From Labyrinthula sp. Ha (taxonomy: Eukaryota; Sar; Bigyra; Labyrinthulida; Labyrinthulaceae), in contig JAALGZ010000002.1 in assembly GCA_015227615.1 (NCBI GenBank), forward strand, positions 2,542,001 to 2,606,000: DNA of 64,000 nucleotides. The letters are read 5' to 3'. The first letter of the stretch is position 1. Each line of letters opens with the position of its first letter. Of this stretch, positions 11,668-23,189 are shown in pieces. The translations under genes were made by a program, and so were the position numbers. A model generated the notes under the pieces. It worked only from the letters and a program-made list of their open reading frames with translations, made no database searches and was not told where the DNA came from.

Positions 11668-11936
11668 TTTTCTCTGAAGATATATAATATTGCAGTGTTT
11701 TTAGTAGCAGCCAGATAATTTATTTGAATCTATTCGTTCTCTCTATTGGATAAACTGGTCGTTTCGTTTTTTTCTAGGCGCGTGTTATTTGTATTTTTTG
11801 GGCACATTATGAACTTATTTATGGCCTTTTAGGTCAAGGTTTGGAACGAATCTAAAACGACGATCGAAGGGTGATAAAAAAATTCATTATTGAATAGAAA
11901 TAACTATTTGGATCTACTAGGATGGTAGATTACCAG

Positions 11937-14137
11937 CAGTGATGCTCAAATCCGGCCGGCCACTAATATCCGATATCCTTAGTCCGACCACCATACGTCC
12001 CCACACGAAATTATTAGTGGCAGATTGCGTGGAGAAATTGCTGCCAGGAGCCCACAAAATTTTCAAAAAATTTGTTCTGTGTCCAATCCGGTCATTGTGA
12101 AACCGTTAAAATAAGAGTTAAAAACCACAACTTCGGAAAAAATGAATATTGATTTGACAAAGTCTGCCACAGAAATGATCCATGAGGCCGCTTCGGGACG
12201 AGATCCAGTCCTTTTTGCAGTAATTAAACAGAATTTTGACGTTGAAAAAGCCGAATTAACAAAGAAAGCGCACGTATTTAGGCTTCCTTGCAAACATTGC
12301 CCAAGAAAGATGACTTGGTGGAGTAAAAAAGGTTATACTGGTCTCATGGAACACCTGAAAACACACTTAGACGAAGAAACTATGAACAATATAAAAGAAG
12401 AACATGCAAGAAAGCGCAGAAGAAAAAGCAAAGACATTCTGGAGTTTATGAACATTGAAAAAAATGATGCTTTCAAGAAATCTATCTGTAACTTTTTGCT
12501 AGAGAAGAATATGCCCTTGAGCTTTTTGAGATCCGAAGAGTTTAAGAATATAAAGAATGCGGATGACCTCGTTAGTGAGAACACGATGAGAACTTACATG
12601 AAGCGCATGAAACACCTTTTTATAGAAAAGATCAAACCAGAAGTGGATTTAGAACTATTTGGTTTAGTCATCGATGGTTGGACTCACCAAGGTTACAATT
12701 TTAATGGTGTCTATTTATGCTTTGACAAGATGAAGAAGATGACGTTTCGCCTTCTTGGAGTGCTTCCTTTAGAAAAAGAAACCCAAAAAGCAAGTGACAT
12801 TGTTCCTTTCCTGAAGAATTTGATGAACAAGTTTGGTCTTAATGAATCACTGCTGGTTGCAATTGTTGCTGATAATACAAACACGAACAAAAAAGTTTGC
12901 AGAGATCTTGAAACGCCGTTTGTGGGCTGTCTTAACCATCGTTTGGCTCTAGGTGTTAGACCATTTATCAAATCAGAAACACCGTTATCCGAAGCTTTAG
13001 ACAAAGTGCAGTTGCTTTTTCGTAAGATCAAGAAGTCAAAGAAATTAACAGCAGCTCTTAGAACATATACGGATAAAGTTGTTGTTCTTCCAAATGTGAC
13101 GCATTGGAGTGGAAATTTTCTCATGATGAAAAGGTATCTTGACATTTGGATGTTCATTGCGCAGATTAGAGACAATGAAGTTAAAGATCTTATTCTGGAT
13201 CAGGGTGGAGTAAGAACTCTGGAAAAACATCTTCCCTTTCTTGCTACCTGCGACCGCTACACAGTTGCTCTTCAAAATTCAAAGTTTAACCTTGGTCAAG
13301 GAAAGAAAGCTGTTGCAAATCTGTTAAGAGATGTGAATGATAATGATTCTTTGTTGAAGTACTTAGAAGATGATGCAGATATTTTGGCTGAGTTTGGTGC
13401 TTTTGAAACTGGAGTGTTTAAAGTTTATTGGGAGGAAGAAGATAAGCTTGATGCAGCGGAAAGAACAGCTTTGGCCAGGTTAGTAAAAGATCCTTCTGAA
13501 GAAGAAGCGAAGACTCCACCTGGTGATTCTGTGGCTGCAGAGGTCTTTTCTCAGTTAAGAAAAAGCAAAAAGAAGAGTATTTTCGCAGATGTGAGGTTCA
13601 TTCCGGCGACTTCGTGCAGTATAGAAAGATTGTTTAGCCAATGCAAGCTGACTTTTAGTGACAGGAGAAATAGGATGATGCCTGTAACTTTAATCAGGCT
13701 TGCATTTTTGAAGATGAATAAAGATGAGGTGATGGATCACGACATTTATGTTGCTATGAAAAATAATATTCCAGGTTTCGATGAGAAGGAAGAAGAAGAA
13801 GAAGAGATAGTGGAACAGATGGATGAAGAGAATGAGGAAGAAGAAAGAGTAGATTTGACACTTGAGGGACTTTGTTCTTATGACAAGGAGGTGGATAGCG
13901 ATGACGAAGCTTAACCTCTAAGGGTTATTAATAAGTTTTATCTTTTCTTCATATAAATATATATAAAAAAGCAGCGATATTTCGGAAAATTATGTTTGCG
14001 AGCGGTCGCGGGGACGCCGCAAATTTCCACCCCCCCTCGCGTCCCCAGTATTTTTTTCTTATCGTTAAGCGTCCCCACAGATTTCCACCGAAATTCTTTA
14101 CCCGTAAAAACCCGCAAAAATTTTTTGAGCATCACTG
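11937..14137 (+). mobile_element. hAT DNA transposon, whole-looking
   Basis: The element is 2,201 bp, bounded by 14-bp perfect terminal inverted repeats (CAGTGATGCTCAAA at 11937-11950 and its complement at 14124-14137) and flanked by an 8-bp direct target duplication ATTACCAG (11929-11936 and 14138-14145). An 8-bp duplication and CAG-type ends are the hAT hallmarks. It carries one uninterrupted transposase gene. The intact ends, matching flanks and open gene indicate a recent insertion. Its subterminal DNA is richer in G+C (GGCCGGCC, CGGTCGCGGGGACG) than the surrounding desert. Confidence 0.95.
12142..13914 (+). CDS. hAT-family transposase
   Basis: A 590-residue, intronless protein that would cut and paste the surrounding element. 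It starts at the first ATG of the frame, 205 bp inside the left end. An N-terminal BED-type zinc finger is seen as C50-x2-C53 with H71 and H75. The RNase H-like core has D178 (in VIDGW), D244 (in VADN) and E495 (in SIERLF), the expected DDE triad; the hAT C-x2-H signature is GCLNH (C263, H266) and the conserved Trp is in THWSGN (W322). The C-terminal dimerisation region (FIPATSCSIERLFS onward) is complete, and the protein ends in a strongly acidic tail (residues ~548-590). No catalytic residue is missing, so activity is possible, though untested. Host genes nearby have introns; this one has none. Confidence 0.94.
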   Translation: MNIDLTKSATEMIHEAASGRDPVLFAVIKQNFDVEKAELTKKAHVFRLPCKHCPRKMTWWSKKGYTGLMEHLKTHLDEETMNNIKEEHARKRRRKSKDILEFMNIEKNDAFKKSICNFLLEKNMPLSFLRSEEFKNIKNADDLVSENTMRTYMKRMKHLFIEKIKPEVDLELFGLVIDGWTHQGYNFNGVYLCFDKMKKMTFRLLGVLPLEKETQKASDIVPFLKNLMNKFGLNESLLVAIVADNTNTNKKVCRDLETPFVGCLNHRLALGVRPFIKSETPLSEALDKVQLLFRKIKKSKKLTAALRTYTDKVVVLPNVTHWSGNFLMMKRYLDIWMFIAQIRDNEVKDLILDQGGVRTLEKHLPFLATCDRYTVALQNSKFNLGQGKKAVANLLRDVNDNDSLLKYLEDDADILAEFGAFETGVFKVYWEEEDKLDAAERTALARLVKDPSEEEAKTPPGDSVAAEVFSQLRKSKKKSIFADVRFIPATSCSIERLFSQCKLTFSDRRNRMMPVTLIRLAFLKMNKDEVMDHDIYVAMKNNIPGFDEKEEEEEEIVEQMDEENEEEERVDLTLEGLCSYDKEVDSDDEA

Positions 14138-14145
14138 ATTACCAG

Positions 14146-17100
14146 AGAAAGTTGAAGCAAACAGACGCGGGAATAATACAATTATTCAACATGTTAGATA
14201 GAAAAATAAAGTTAAGGACTAAATTACTTGTCGTTCAAAAATGTGTTTGAAAAGATTATATACTCAGCAAAAATGGAAAATACAATACTAACCTGTCAAG
14301 TCAAAAAAGTAGTTTTAATAAACCACAGGCGGTCATCAGGTTGAATTAACTAGTCTTAGGACTTGTGTTCAACAAAAAGGGTTTACTAAGCTTTATTGTA
14401 GCAGAGTAACTACACCTAGTTTACCACACAAGTTATTAGAATTTGGACAAGCAATATGCTTTCTTTATCTATTACTAACTTTTGCTAATAACACATTTCA
14501 CTTTCTAAGCACTTTCTATGGGCTAAATCATATTTTCTTCAACAGGAACAACTCTGGGTAAAAGTCTAGCACCAAAATAACTGGATATTATTTTGAAAAT
14601 ATTGTTTTCTGGGTCGTTTTCTACTACTTAAGAGCTCTTAGACCAAAGTTTCAGAAAGCAATAATTCTTCTGAACAAACGAGTAGCATTGGATTTTGACC
14701 CCCCCCCAACTAATACTCAAAATGACCAAATTTTCTTGCAATTTAGTATAAGTAGCAAAGTTTTGGAGAAAGTATCAAGGTTTTGTAAAGCACTTCGCTA
14801 TCACCTTATATTGCTTACCAAGCGTCAACATCATGTCTTCATCTTCTTTAAAGAGACTTTGACCAGGGTTTTACAACTCTTAGAAATTAAGCATCTTTAA
14901 GTCACGGCACAGCACACTACGCCGAGATCAATGAAATCATAATCCTTCAAGCAATAATCATGAAAGCTTACAGTCACGATTTGGGGGAATCATAGGTTTT
15001 ATAACTGCGTTTTTTCAGTGATTTAACTCCTAGAAGACAGATATATAAAAACCAACAGGAAACATAGCCAATGGAACAAGTGGCACCTTGTTAGAACATT
15101 CGATAATAGTTCCAAAGATTGGTTTAAATCAGCATGAAAAATGGCATAGTTCAATTGAAATACCGCTAAGATGTCACCTCTACCTAAGAAAACGGATCAA
15201 CAAGGAATCATACCGGTGTACTTACCAGGCTAAACACCGAAAGGAATCAATGGGATTTGTGTAAAATATAAACTACTAGAAGTTTATCAGTTTCCAAAGG
15301 TATACTTTCTTGTAACTCAGAAAAGACAAAAAATTTGGTTCAAACACAACTCACGTACAACTTACAATACAATTTCTTTTCACCACATTTGCGGCAAAGA
15401 AAAATACTCAGAAGAACTTAATGGATAGCTTTTCTCATTCACCAAGTTGGTATTTCTATGAAGCTTTAACACAGCATAAGCTAAACCGTATTTTCTACAG
15501 ATGTTTTTCTCGTATAAGCTTCGGCCAGATGCACTCCTGTTGTGGGCATTAACAAACTTCATGCTTTTACACAATTAAAATCAACAGGGCCTGAAAACTT
15601 TTGACAATTGATCCCGTCCCTGTTTGAAATTTTATGTCTAGTTCGCTAAAGAACTATTGAGTATTTTATTTCATGGGTCCCAATGTGTCCTTGACATATG
15701 GTGAATAATGTGTGACTAAGTCATAGAAACTTATAGTCCTTATTGCTATAATGAAGAGAAAATAAATATAATGCTCAGAACTCAGTTGAGATAATAAAGT
15801 TTTCGATACAAACATACATACCCCTTTCTTTGTTATACACGTACGTTTATGCTTTCATTTAGAAAAAAGTCCAGTATATCATTCAAACCACCTTAAGTTC
15901 TTAATAACTTAAAATAACTAATAACAAATAGAACTTCTATGCTCGTCTATATATCTTGCTGTAGATGCGAACTTTGTGGAAACAATTTTGAGCTAGGTGG
16001 TATCTTTTCATATATAGACTCCAGAACCCTAATGGATTATCAACTAATATCGACAATCTTGAATTGAAGGGTCTAGAGTCTCGAAGAAGAATCGAGGTTT
16101 GAGTACAAAATATTCTTCCAGCATCGAAATAATATAACAGCATGCATAGAAGTGTAACCTCGTAAACCTATAGTAGCATTTTAATTAAAAAAATAAATCT
16201 ATTTTATTCCCAGAAAATCTTGCACAAGTAGAAAAAACATGGATAACGGGTTTTCTATCTATTTAGTATAAGTTGCAGCAGCTTAGAGTATAAATAAACA
16301 TGTCAATAATTAACTAAAATCTAAGAGGGAAAAGGTGGATACATAATTACTTTAATTCTGACATATAAAATATACTAATTCTTGTTTGAAGTTGAAATAT
16401 ATTTGGTACTAGTTTTGTTATTTGTTACTGGAGGAGAACCGGTTTCTCTGACAGATCATGAACATCCAGTTGGAGCGGACTAATGTTATCCAATTCCAGA
16501 AACCATAAAACTAATTTTAACCACATTAACTGGCACAACGGCGCAATCTACCATAGGGATGTTTCTATTTAAAGAGAAGAATAGCTTTCGTGTGTTCAAC
16601 ATCCATTCTAGAACTCATATTCCGAGTTGATTAAGCCAGACCTTGGCAGGAGTATTCCGGAAATCTTTCCAAGATTAAAAAAAATGAATAGCAAATATAT
16701 CAACAATAATGTTTAACAATAATATCCGACATATTCCTAAAACCCAATTACAAATGATATTTTTATATGCATATGTATCACTAGTATAAAATCCAGGAAA
16801 ATAAAATAACTATTCTAGAAACTTTATAGCGCAAACATAGCAATAGTAATAAATCGTTTTTGTACATTTATAGATACTAAATCTAAACATTTACCCTCTT
16901 AATAATTTTCAGACTTATCTACACACCGCTTATTTGTAAAACACAACTAAATATATCATTTGGGATATTGGCTATTATTATACCGAAGACTCTGTCATAC
17001 TTAGCAAAGAAATAAATTCTCAGAAACAGTAAAATAACAATCTCTATATATAAATAAAAAAACGTCTCAAACGCTCAAGAGATAGTTTTTACTACGCCCT

Positions 17101-19754
17101 TTACTAGTTCTGTCGAGAATAAATGTGGTGTCATTGGAAAAAGGAACGAATGAGAACGGTTGACTAAAGACATATCTATATAGCAAATGGGTAAGAAACA
17201 GAGAAGATGCTATGAAATGCCAAAATATTTGAAAATTATTGTTAGCTGCGTGATTTTATATCATCTTAATGGTAGGACATATTTATGTAAGAGTTTTTAA
17301 TTAGACCATTGAGTTATGACATTCAATCTAACTGGAAGAGTAACTCAATGTAGTCTGAAAGTAAATCTCTTCTTTGCAATGTATTTATGTATAATTCCCT
17401 TAAACTTATCAAAAATATTTATTTCACTTCACGTTAAATTATGTCTTTTAACATGTTAATTAGTTCCAATGAGATCGAGCTTGAGTCTACGATACCTCCT
17501 CTTCCGATATTACTCAGACTAAACCCTTTTATTTTTCTTAGTGCAAGTCTGTACGGAAAGGTCAATGGTACGGTGCAAGTAAACCCATACATAGTTTTCT
17601 TTGTGGATGAAAGGTAAATGTTTTTTGACTGGAAATGCGTTTAATTCTCCGTAAGAAATCATCTAGAATAACTGACAAAAACCTGTTCCGGTTCAGACCG
17701 TGAAAAAAACAAATTGTAGTGGCCTGGTGTTAACAATGGGGGGTTGGGAAAGAGTAAGAAAAACGTGAACAATAACCACCTAGTATTAATATCTAGAACA
17801 GTAGTGGCTTCATTCGCTGCGAATTGCGTCTTGTCAGTTTTAAGCGAGTGTATTTACTTCAGTCTTGCCTCGAGGAAAAACTTTCTTAACTGCACATAGA
17901 ATATGGTTCTTCATAGTACCTTTAGCATTACATAACTGCGGTATGGTGATTGTAGGATTCAAATTTCAGTTAATGATAATTCTTCACTAAAAACTTTCCT
18001 TAAATTTTTCTTATTGATTGATTTTGATGATTCCCCAACCATTTTTAATGATAATTGATATTCAATTGATTATCAATATAAGACTGGGCCAAGCGACATT
18101 GGACCAAAGGATGAGAAAATTCATGTTTATTTTCACCGTAAGAAAAGGTTTGAAGAATAGTTCACATTGCCAGAATGTCTCTACCTCTCGGATCATTCTC
18201 GTATTAAATGGCCTTAATATGTGGTTTCTTCATACGGTGCAAAAACGAGACAAGAAATTTCTGGCGACTTCCACCAACGCCGTGTGACCAAATTATTAGT
18301 GATAATCTATAAGTAATAAGAATAAAATCAGAAAAATTTGATAACAATCAAAATCCCATTTCTTTTTTTAATAATCAAAATCAAAACAATAATCAAATTA
18401 TTACTGAAAAAAATTATTATATTCGAAACATAGTCATGTTTGACTTTTCTTATCTTGATTATTGGAATTCTCTACATTTGCAGTGTCTCTTAATCATCTA
18501 ATAAATCGGTTAAAATAGCTTTCTATTTGAGCCCTTTAGAAATGTTGGTGCATTTATCGACAAGCCGGTTACTGGGTACATGCCACTTTACTGCAGGAAT
18601 ATAAAGCGTAAGCCAACATTTTCATTTTCTTCATAGCAAAAAAAAATAGTTTGAAACATCCTGATAGTGATTTTCCGCTACTCATCTAGTCATAGCAGTT
18701 ATCCAATTCTCTGAGCGTGGTGACCATTCGTTTTTTTATCGTTTATTCTGTGGCTAGTATGAATGGAGTAACCAGCTTTACTTAGTAGTGAGTCAATCTT
18801 TTTTTTTAGATTCTGATAGCCAAATGAGAAACAACAATCAGGAATTTTTTGAAGGCAGAACCTCGTGTCACTTGGTTTCTGGGTTGGAAATTGATAAGTT
18901 CATATTGATTAATCTTAGTTGCATTAATAAGAATAAAATCTTGACCGGCTTGCATAGCTAATAGTCTTAATAATTACCAAACCTCCGCTTTAATTGGAAG
19001 TATGCTTTTAATTATTACCTCTTAGATTCATCAGACTAAGACAGTTTAGTACAACCTCTTATTTCTTCAACTTTAAGTTATTCTCAGCCACCTTATACTT
19101 AAAGTTTTCCTTCTTTCCTTCGAATATTAGCTAATCATGAAAATCAAAGGTGACATGTTTATTCTTAAGAGCTACAGTCTGTGTTATGTTTAACTTAAAG
19201 CTCATAATAATCTGAATTTTAATCTGTTGTATTAATGAAGCTTCGGCTGTTGAACCTAATTTCTGTTTCTTTTCTATTCGTGATGCTGCTCACCTTATGT
19301 ATGCTTGAGGCTACTAGACTAAACGCTGGTTATGATACAAGGATATTGTAGCTTGCTAGGGTTCTAGCTACCATGAATAATATTTGGGACGGAGACAAAA
19401 AACCTAGTTTGTGCTAGGCACAAATAACGCTCAATGAAGTTGTTCTCCTACGTGTTGGAAGCACGTGTAAACAGCATTACAAGCTTTTGAACATTGGCTT
19501 TGCACGTAACAGGTAAAAGGCTCAAAACTGAAATATCATTTGCACCATCTGCTTATTACTCAGCAGTACTTGATCTAACTTCAAACACTGAAAAACTGGT
19601 ATATGGAAGCTTCTCTGCTACGGGGCTTAAATTAAAAAGGATTGCTTAGGTTACATTAAACCAGAACGGTTTAGACCTAAACTGCATCGCCTGAAAATAA
19701 AATAGGATGTATAATTGACAATTTCTATACTGTAAAAAGACTACAACACATTGA
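14146..19754. other. Gene desert
   Basis: No gene can be supported between the hAT insertion and the LIM-protein gene. Content is AT-rich with short frames. A family B inverted-repeat element lies at about 18002-18425 (separate entry). There is a C-run at about 14698-14709. The pair of short minus-strand frames near 15380-15574 and 15937-16143 has no recognisable motif. Confidence 0.45.
18002..18425. mobile_element. Inverted-repeat element family B, copy 1
   Basis: A short element with about 100-bp AT-rich termini built from TTATTGATTGATTTTGAT and GATTATCAATAT-like blocks, in inverted order at the right end (ATAATCAAAATCAAAAC). The core has an ACTGGGCCAAGCGACATTGG block and TTCACCGTAAGAAAAGGTTT, which match ATTGGGCCACATGGTGTTGGG and a TCACCGTA block in the copy at 32365-32990. 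No coding sequence. This is a MITE-like family with at least four copies in the window. Confidence 0.6.
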
Positions 19755-21217
19755 TTAAACCCAAGATTGAGTTGACACAACACCTTTCGCCGGGGCCGCC
19801 TTTGCCTTAGTAGGAACCTCAGAGAGTCCATTTCCAACACCCTTGGGCCCAAATCCTCTCTTGTGGCATTTATTACAGTATGGGACGTTATTGTTATCTA
19901 CATACTCTCCATTTCTTATTACTTTATTGCAAGTGCTGCATCTGAAACAATAATCGTGGTAGATCCCCCCACAAGCTTTTACCTGACCAGCTATACCAAC
20001 ACTTTTTGCACATACTTTGCACTTTGGACCTTTTCCAAGTCCTCTAAATTTAGAGGCTACCTGAAATTTTTTTGGCTCAACTGCTGGTTGAGGGCTTGCT
20101 GGAACTTTTACAGCAGGTTCCTCTTGTACAGCTTTAACTTCATTTGGTGAATCTAACTTCTGAGCCCCAGAAATAACTACGGATGTAGATGAGGAGGCTG
20201 CACCCAGCTTTACGGGGCGTAAAGTGCCTGCCCGCACAATCTTAGATTGATTCACATCTTGTTTAACCGATTGAGGGCTATCAGGTTCTTCTTCTTCTTC
20301 AAGCTCATAAGTTGCCTTAAAAAGGGGTTTATGTTTCCTGCGAACAGTCTTCATACCTTCAAAAGGGTCCGATTCAAATTGTTTTATAGTAGGAGGTGGT
20401 CCAGGTGGTGCGTTGAATCGAACAGACACATGATTGGCAGTTCTCCGACTTTTCTTAGCTTCCTTCAATTGCTTGATTTCACTTCTAGCAAGGGCTAACA
20501 ACCTTCGAGCTTCATTTAAGTCTTGCCTTTGCTTTTCATTTTGTTCTTTCAATGACTGAATAGTATCAGTTAGCTCTTTGTGTTCTTGTTTTGATTTCGA
20601 GACTTCTACGTTCTCGATCTGCTCCTTTAGCTTCTGGAACATCAAATTGCGCGTGTTTGTCAATCGAACCCATCTTTCTTTTTCTCTAGCTAACATATTC
20701 TCATCAAACTCACCTGTTCTCTGAAGATATTTAACTGGACACTCACCTAAAGAAGTGAAAAAGACAAAACTGAAAAACCTTGTCTTCCGTCTAACGTTTG
20801 AGCAAAAACCCAATCATCATTTACATATCGTAATATAGTTACTGTTTCTCCAGTTACTAATTGAAGCACAGTTGTCTCTTCACTTTGAATACTCTGTGGG
20901 TCAAGATCATACAAAACAGTAGCGGTTGGGAAAAGGTCGGTAACATTTGTTCCTGGATCCAACTCAACGTAACTATAAGGAAAAATTCCTCTTCGAACAT
21001 CATAAATACCGCTTAGACTTTTTACTAATGTGAATCCCGTCCACCAACCACTTGGATCCTGGTTTGTAACAGTAATAATCTGGGCCTCCTCAAAATGCAG
21101 CATGTCCTCTCTTTCTCCTTCAAAAGGAAACAACCCCTGCCCAATTGTTCCTATATCCATGTCCAGCTCTATTGCTACCAAGTCCACAGCTGGTCCACTA
21201 GATCCTTCTTCGCTCAT
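19755..21217 (-). CDS. SH3-SH3-coiled-coil-LIM adaptor protein
   Basis: A 476-residue scaffold, probably cytoskeletal. Two exons (21217-20779, 20746-19755) flank a 32-nt intron (20747-20778); it begins MSEEGSS and ends TAA. Residues ~24-86 form an SH3-like domain ([23 protein letters not shown]) and ~96-158 a second ([26 protein letters not shown]), with the intron inside the second. A coiled coil (~165-245) follows, then a proline stretch APPGPPPT, an acidic/Ser-Pro linker, and one LIM zinc finger at ~389-442 ([18 protein letters not shown]) continuing as GFGPKGVG, the Gly-rich tail seen in CRP-type LIM proteins. SH3 pairs bind proline-rich ligands; LIM domains bind proteins. The combination is unfamiliar to me as a named family. 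It is divergent from RPL27A with 159 bp between start codons, so the two share an upstream region. Confidence 0.85.
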
Positions 21218-21320
21218 TCTGAATTAAGCTATTTTTTTACCCTTTACTCAAGCAAAAATCTCTTTCTCTTGAAACGGTGCTTAACGGGCAAATACAGTTT
21301 CTACTTCGTTGAGAAAGCAA

Positions 21321-21349
21321 TTGCCCAAAATGTCAATTATTTTGGGCAA
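21321..21349. promoter_or_regulatory. Perfect inverted repeat between divergent genes
   Basis: TTGCCCAAAAT (21321-21331) and its exact reverse complement ATTTTGGGCAA (21339-21349) are separated by 7 bp, 27 bp before the RPL27A start codon and 103 bp from the LIM-gene start. Single copies of the same motif sit upstream of the genes starting at 23102, 11667 and 58049. A transcription-factor site shared by several promoters is the likely reading; no experimental basis here. Confidence 0.55.
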
Positions 21350-21376
21350 TCGATTAAAAACCAACGAAGAGACAAA

Positions 21377-21826
21377 ATGCCAACCAGATTAAGAAAGACA
21401 AGAAAGCTCAGAGGTCACGTTTCCGCTGGACATGGTCGAGTTGGAAAACATAGAAGTCATCCAGGTGGACGTGGTAAAGCAGGAGGACAGCATCATCACA
21501 GAATTTTGTTTGACAAGTTTCACCCAGGATACTTTGGAAAGGTTGGTATGAGGCACTTTCATCTTAACAAGAACAGATCCTACACACCAAGCATCAATGT
21601 AGAGAAAATCTGGAGTTTGTTACCTGAAGATGTTATGATGAAACAAGCTAAGGCAAAGGATAGTAAAAATGCTCCTGTCATTGATGTGACAAAACACGGA
21701 TACTTTAAGGTTCTAGGAAAAGGAGAGCTTTTAGATGCACCTGTTGTTGTAAAAGCGAAAGACTTTAGCAAGAGAGCACAGGAAAAAATTCAACAAGCAG
21801 GTGGAGCTTGTATTCTTACAGCATAA
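21377..21826 (+). CDS. RPL27A: 60S ribosomal protein uL15 (L27a)
   Basis: A structural protein of the large cytoplasmic ribosomal subunit. The intronless frame encodes 149 residues, the family's usual length (148-149), with the universally conserved start [16 protein letters not shown] and the basic Gly/His-rich region [19 protein letters not shown], then [14 protein letters not shown]. The start is fixed by that conserved N-terminus, although the frame stays open upstream. The context GACAAAATG fits an A-rich start site. The 3' end is 112 bp from the stop of the convergent gene at 21939. Expression is expected to be high; the inverted repeat at 21321-21349 is just upstream. Confidence 0.98.
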   Translation: MPTRLRKTRKLRGHVSAGHGRVGKHRSHPGGRGKAGGQHHHRILFDKFHPGYFGKVGMRHFHLNKNRSYTPSINVEKIWSLLPEDVMMKQAKAKDSKNAPVIDVTKHGYFKVLGKGELLDAPVVVKAKDFSKRAQEKIQQAGGACILTA

Positions 21827-21938
21827 ACATCAACATTTCACGTTCTTTGCACCTCGTACCATTTTTTTGTGTGGACTGAAAGCAGAATAAATAATATTTT
21901 TATTTATTATTATTCAGTTTCTAAAAATAGTGATCAGT

Positions 21939-23102
21939 TTACAAAGAAGGTAATCTACCCATTCCTAATAGCTGTAGTTCTTTTCCAGGATCTTTAAGAA
22001 CAATCTGACACTCTTCTCCGTGCAGCAAAAGGAGCAACCTTTCAAGTTTATGCTGAATCATCTCCTCTTGCTCTTCTACTTTACTTCTTGCATAATTTGC
22101 AAGCCATATACTAGTCATTCGAGTACCACAAGTTATCTTTGATGCAATGATTGAGTGTAGAAGAAAAGACAAAATACTAGGAGTTGTTCCATCTCTAATT
22201 GCATGAAAACAGAAAAATAAATCAAGGTTTCTAAGCTTATACAGCGCTTTAGTGAGAAGATATTTTTCAGCCAGCATGATTTTGCTTGAGGGATCGATTA
22301 ACTTAACTTCTAAGAATTTGAGATTGAACAAAATTTCGTTATTGTCGAGAGCGATCAAATGTTCTGCTCTTATAAAATAAGGAACTTCTACAGTAAGTTT
22401 TGTGATATACTCTAAACGAAAAAGAAAAAAAGATTTAGAAAAACAAGGAAGGAAATCATTTGGTAATTTTATTTTTCCTCTTAATTTAAAATACTGTGCG
22501 TAAACTTTGTTTCCCATCAAAGATCTCTTGGTCTTGTTTTCGAAATATAAATTATCCACATATACATTACCAAATCCTATTTTAAATTCTAGAAGTTGAA
22601 AAATATTATTCAAGAGAGGTAAATGAGAAAATAAAAAGTCAATTCTGTAAAAATAGCAGTCTATTATGTTCTTGTTTTTTTTGAAAAGTTGATTTAAAAT
22701 CGTAAAAGTGTAGAAAGAACTCGACGGTGAATCAAACCGAATATGCTTCACTTTATTGAAGACAGATAATTCTTCAGTTACTGCGTTCGCGCAGTTAAAT
22801 GATACGTCTGGGTTTGTAGCTAGGAAAATTATGGTTCTGATCTTTCTGGTCGAGCGTTTTAAGTTTTGAAGACCTCGGTGTCTATATTCTGGCTTTACTT
22901 TTATTGTTTTTATTAAAATAAAAAGTCTACTATCTTTTCTCCACCAATCAACTTGATTTACTCTATTCTCTGATTTATGAAGAGTTTCCTTTAGAGAAAT
23001 CATCAATAATGAACTCGGTCTTGGATTTTTTATAGCTTTTTTGTACAAGTAAACTTGTATACGAGATTCGAGAACCGGTCCAGAAATGTCCTGAACGGAC
23101 AT
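21939..23102 (-). CDS. Unrecognised protein, member of a two-copy divergent family
   Basis: A single-exon frame of 387 residues ending TAA; ATG at 23102 is preceded by an AT-rich leader and a TGCCCAAAAT motif (23131-23140), about 29 bp upstream. The protein is rich in Leu, Phe, Ile and Lys with irregular leucine spacing (LEYITKLTVEV, LKFLEVKLID, LRNLDLFF), resembling degenerate leucine-rich repeats such as those after F-boxes, but I see no clear F-box. It is paralogous to the product of 61358-62458: both have a block like TFTILNQLFKKNKN versus CTILNLFLRKKWTQ at matching places, then IKLPNDFLPCFSK versus IKDIPDAFISILFK, and FLLHSIIAS versus YFIQNFIAR. Function unknown. Convergent with RPL27A. 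Confidence 0.75.
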   Translation of the reverse strand: MSVQDISGPVLESRIQVYLYKKAIKNPRPSSLLMISLKETLHKSENRVNQVDWWRKDSRLFILIKTIKVKPEYRHRGLQNLKRSTRKIRTIIFLATNPDVSFNCANAVTEELSVFNKVKHIRFDSPSSSFYTFTILNQLFKKNKNIIDCYFYRIDFLFSHLPLLNNIFQLLEFKIGFGNVYVDNLYFENKTKRSLMGNKVYAQYFKLRGKIKLPNDFLPCFSKSFFLFRLEYITKLTVEVPYFIRAEHLIALDNNEILFNLKFLEVKLIDPSSKIMLAEKYLLTKALYKLRNLDLFFCFHAIRDGTTPSILSFLLHSIIASKITCGTRMTSIWLANYARSKVEEQEEMIQHKLERLLLLLHGEECQIVLKDPGKELQLLGMGRLPSL

Positions 23103-23130
23103 ATAGTACAATTTGTATTATTATTTATAA

Positions 23131-23140
23131 ATTTTGGGCA
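23131..23140 (-). promoter_or_regulatory. TGCCCAAAAT motif upstream of the gene starting at 23102
   Basis: On the minus strand this reads TGCCCAAAATTTATAAATA, 29 bp before the ATG, the same distance seen for the inverted repeat upstream of RPL27A. It may mark a promoter or initiator region. Confidence 0.4.
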
Positions 23141-23189
23141 CTGAAACAAAAGACACAAATATATATAGTTTCATGTTTAACAGCTCTGT

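Noticed and set aside
12063-13275. Several minus-strand frames inside the hAT transposase
   Set aside because: They are antisense shadows of a gene whose sense product has all expected catalytic motifs.
21095-21376. N-terminal extension of RPL27A
   Set aside because: The open frame continues upstream, but the conserved [10 protein letters not shown] start and normal length fix the real start at 21377.
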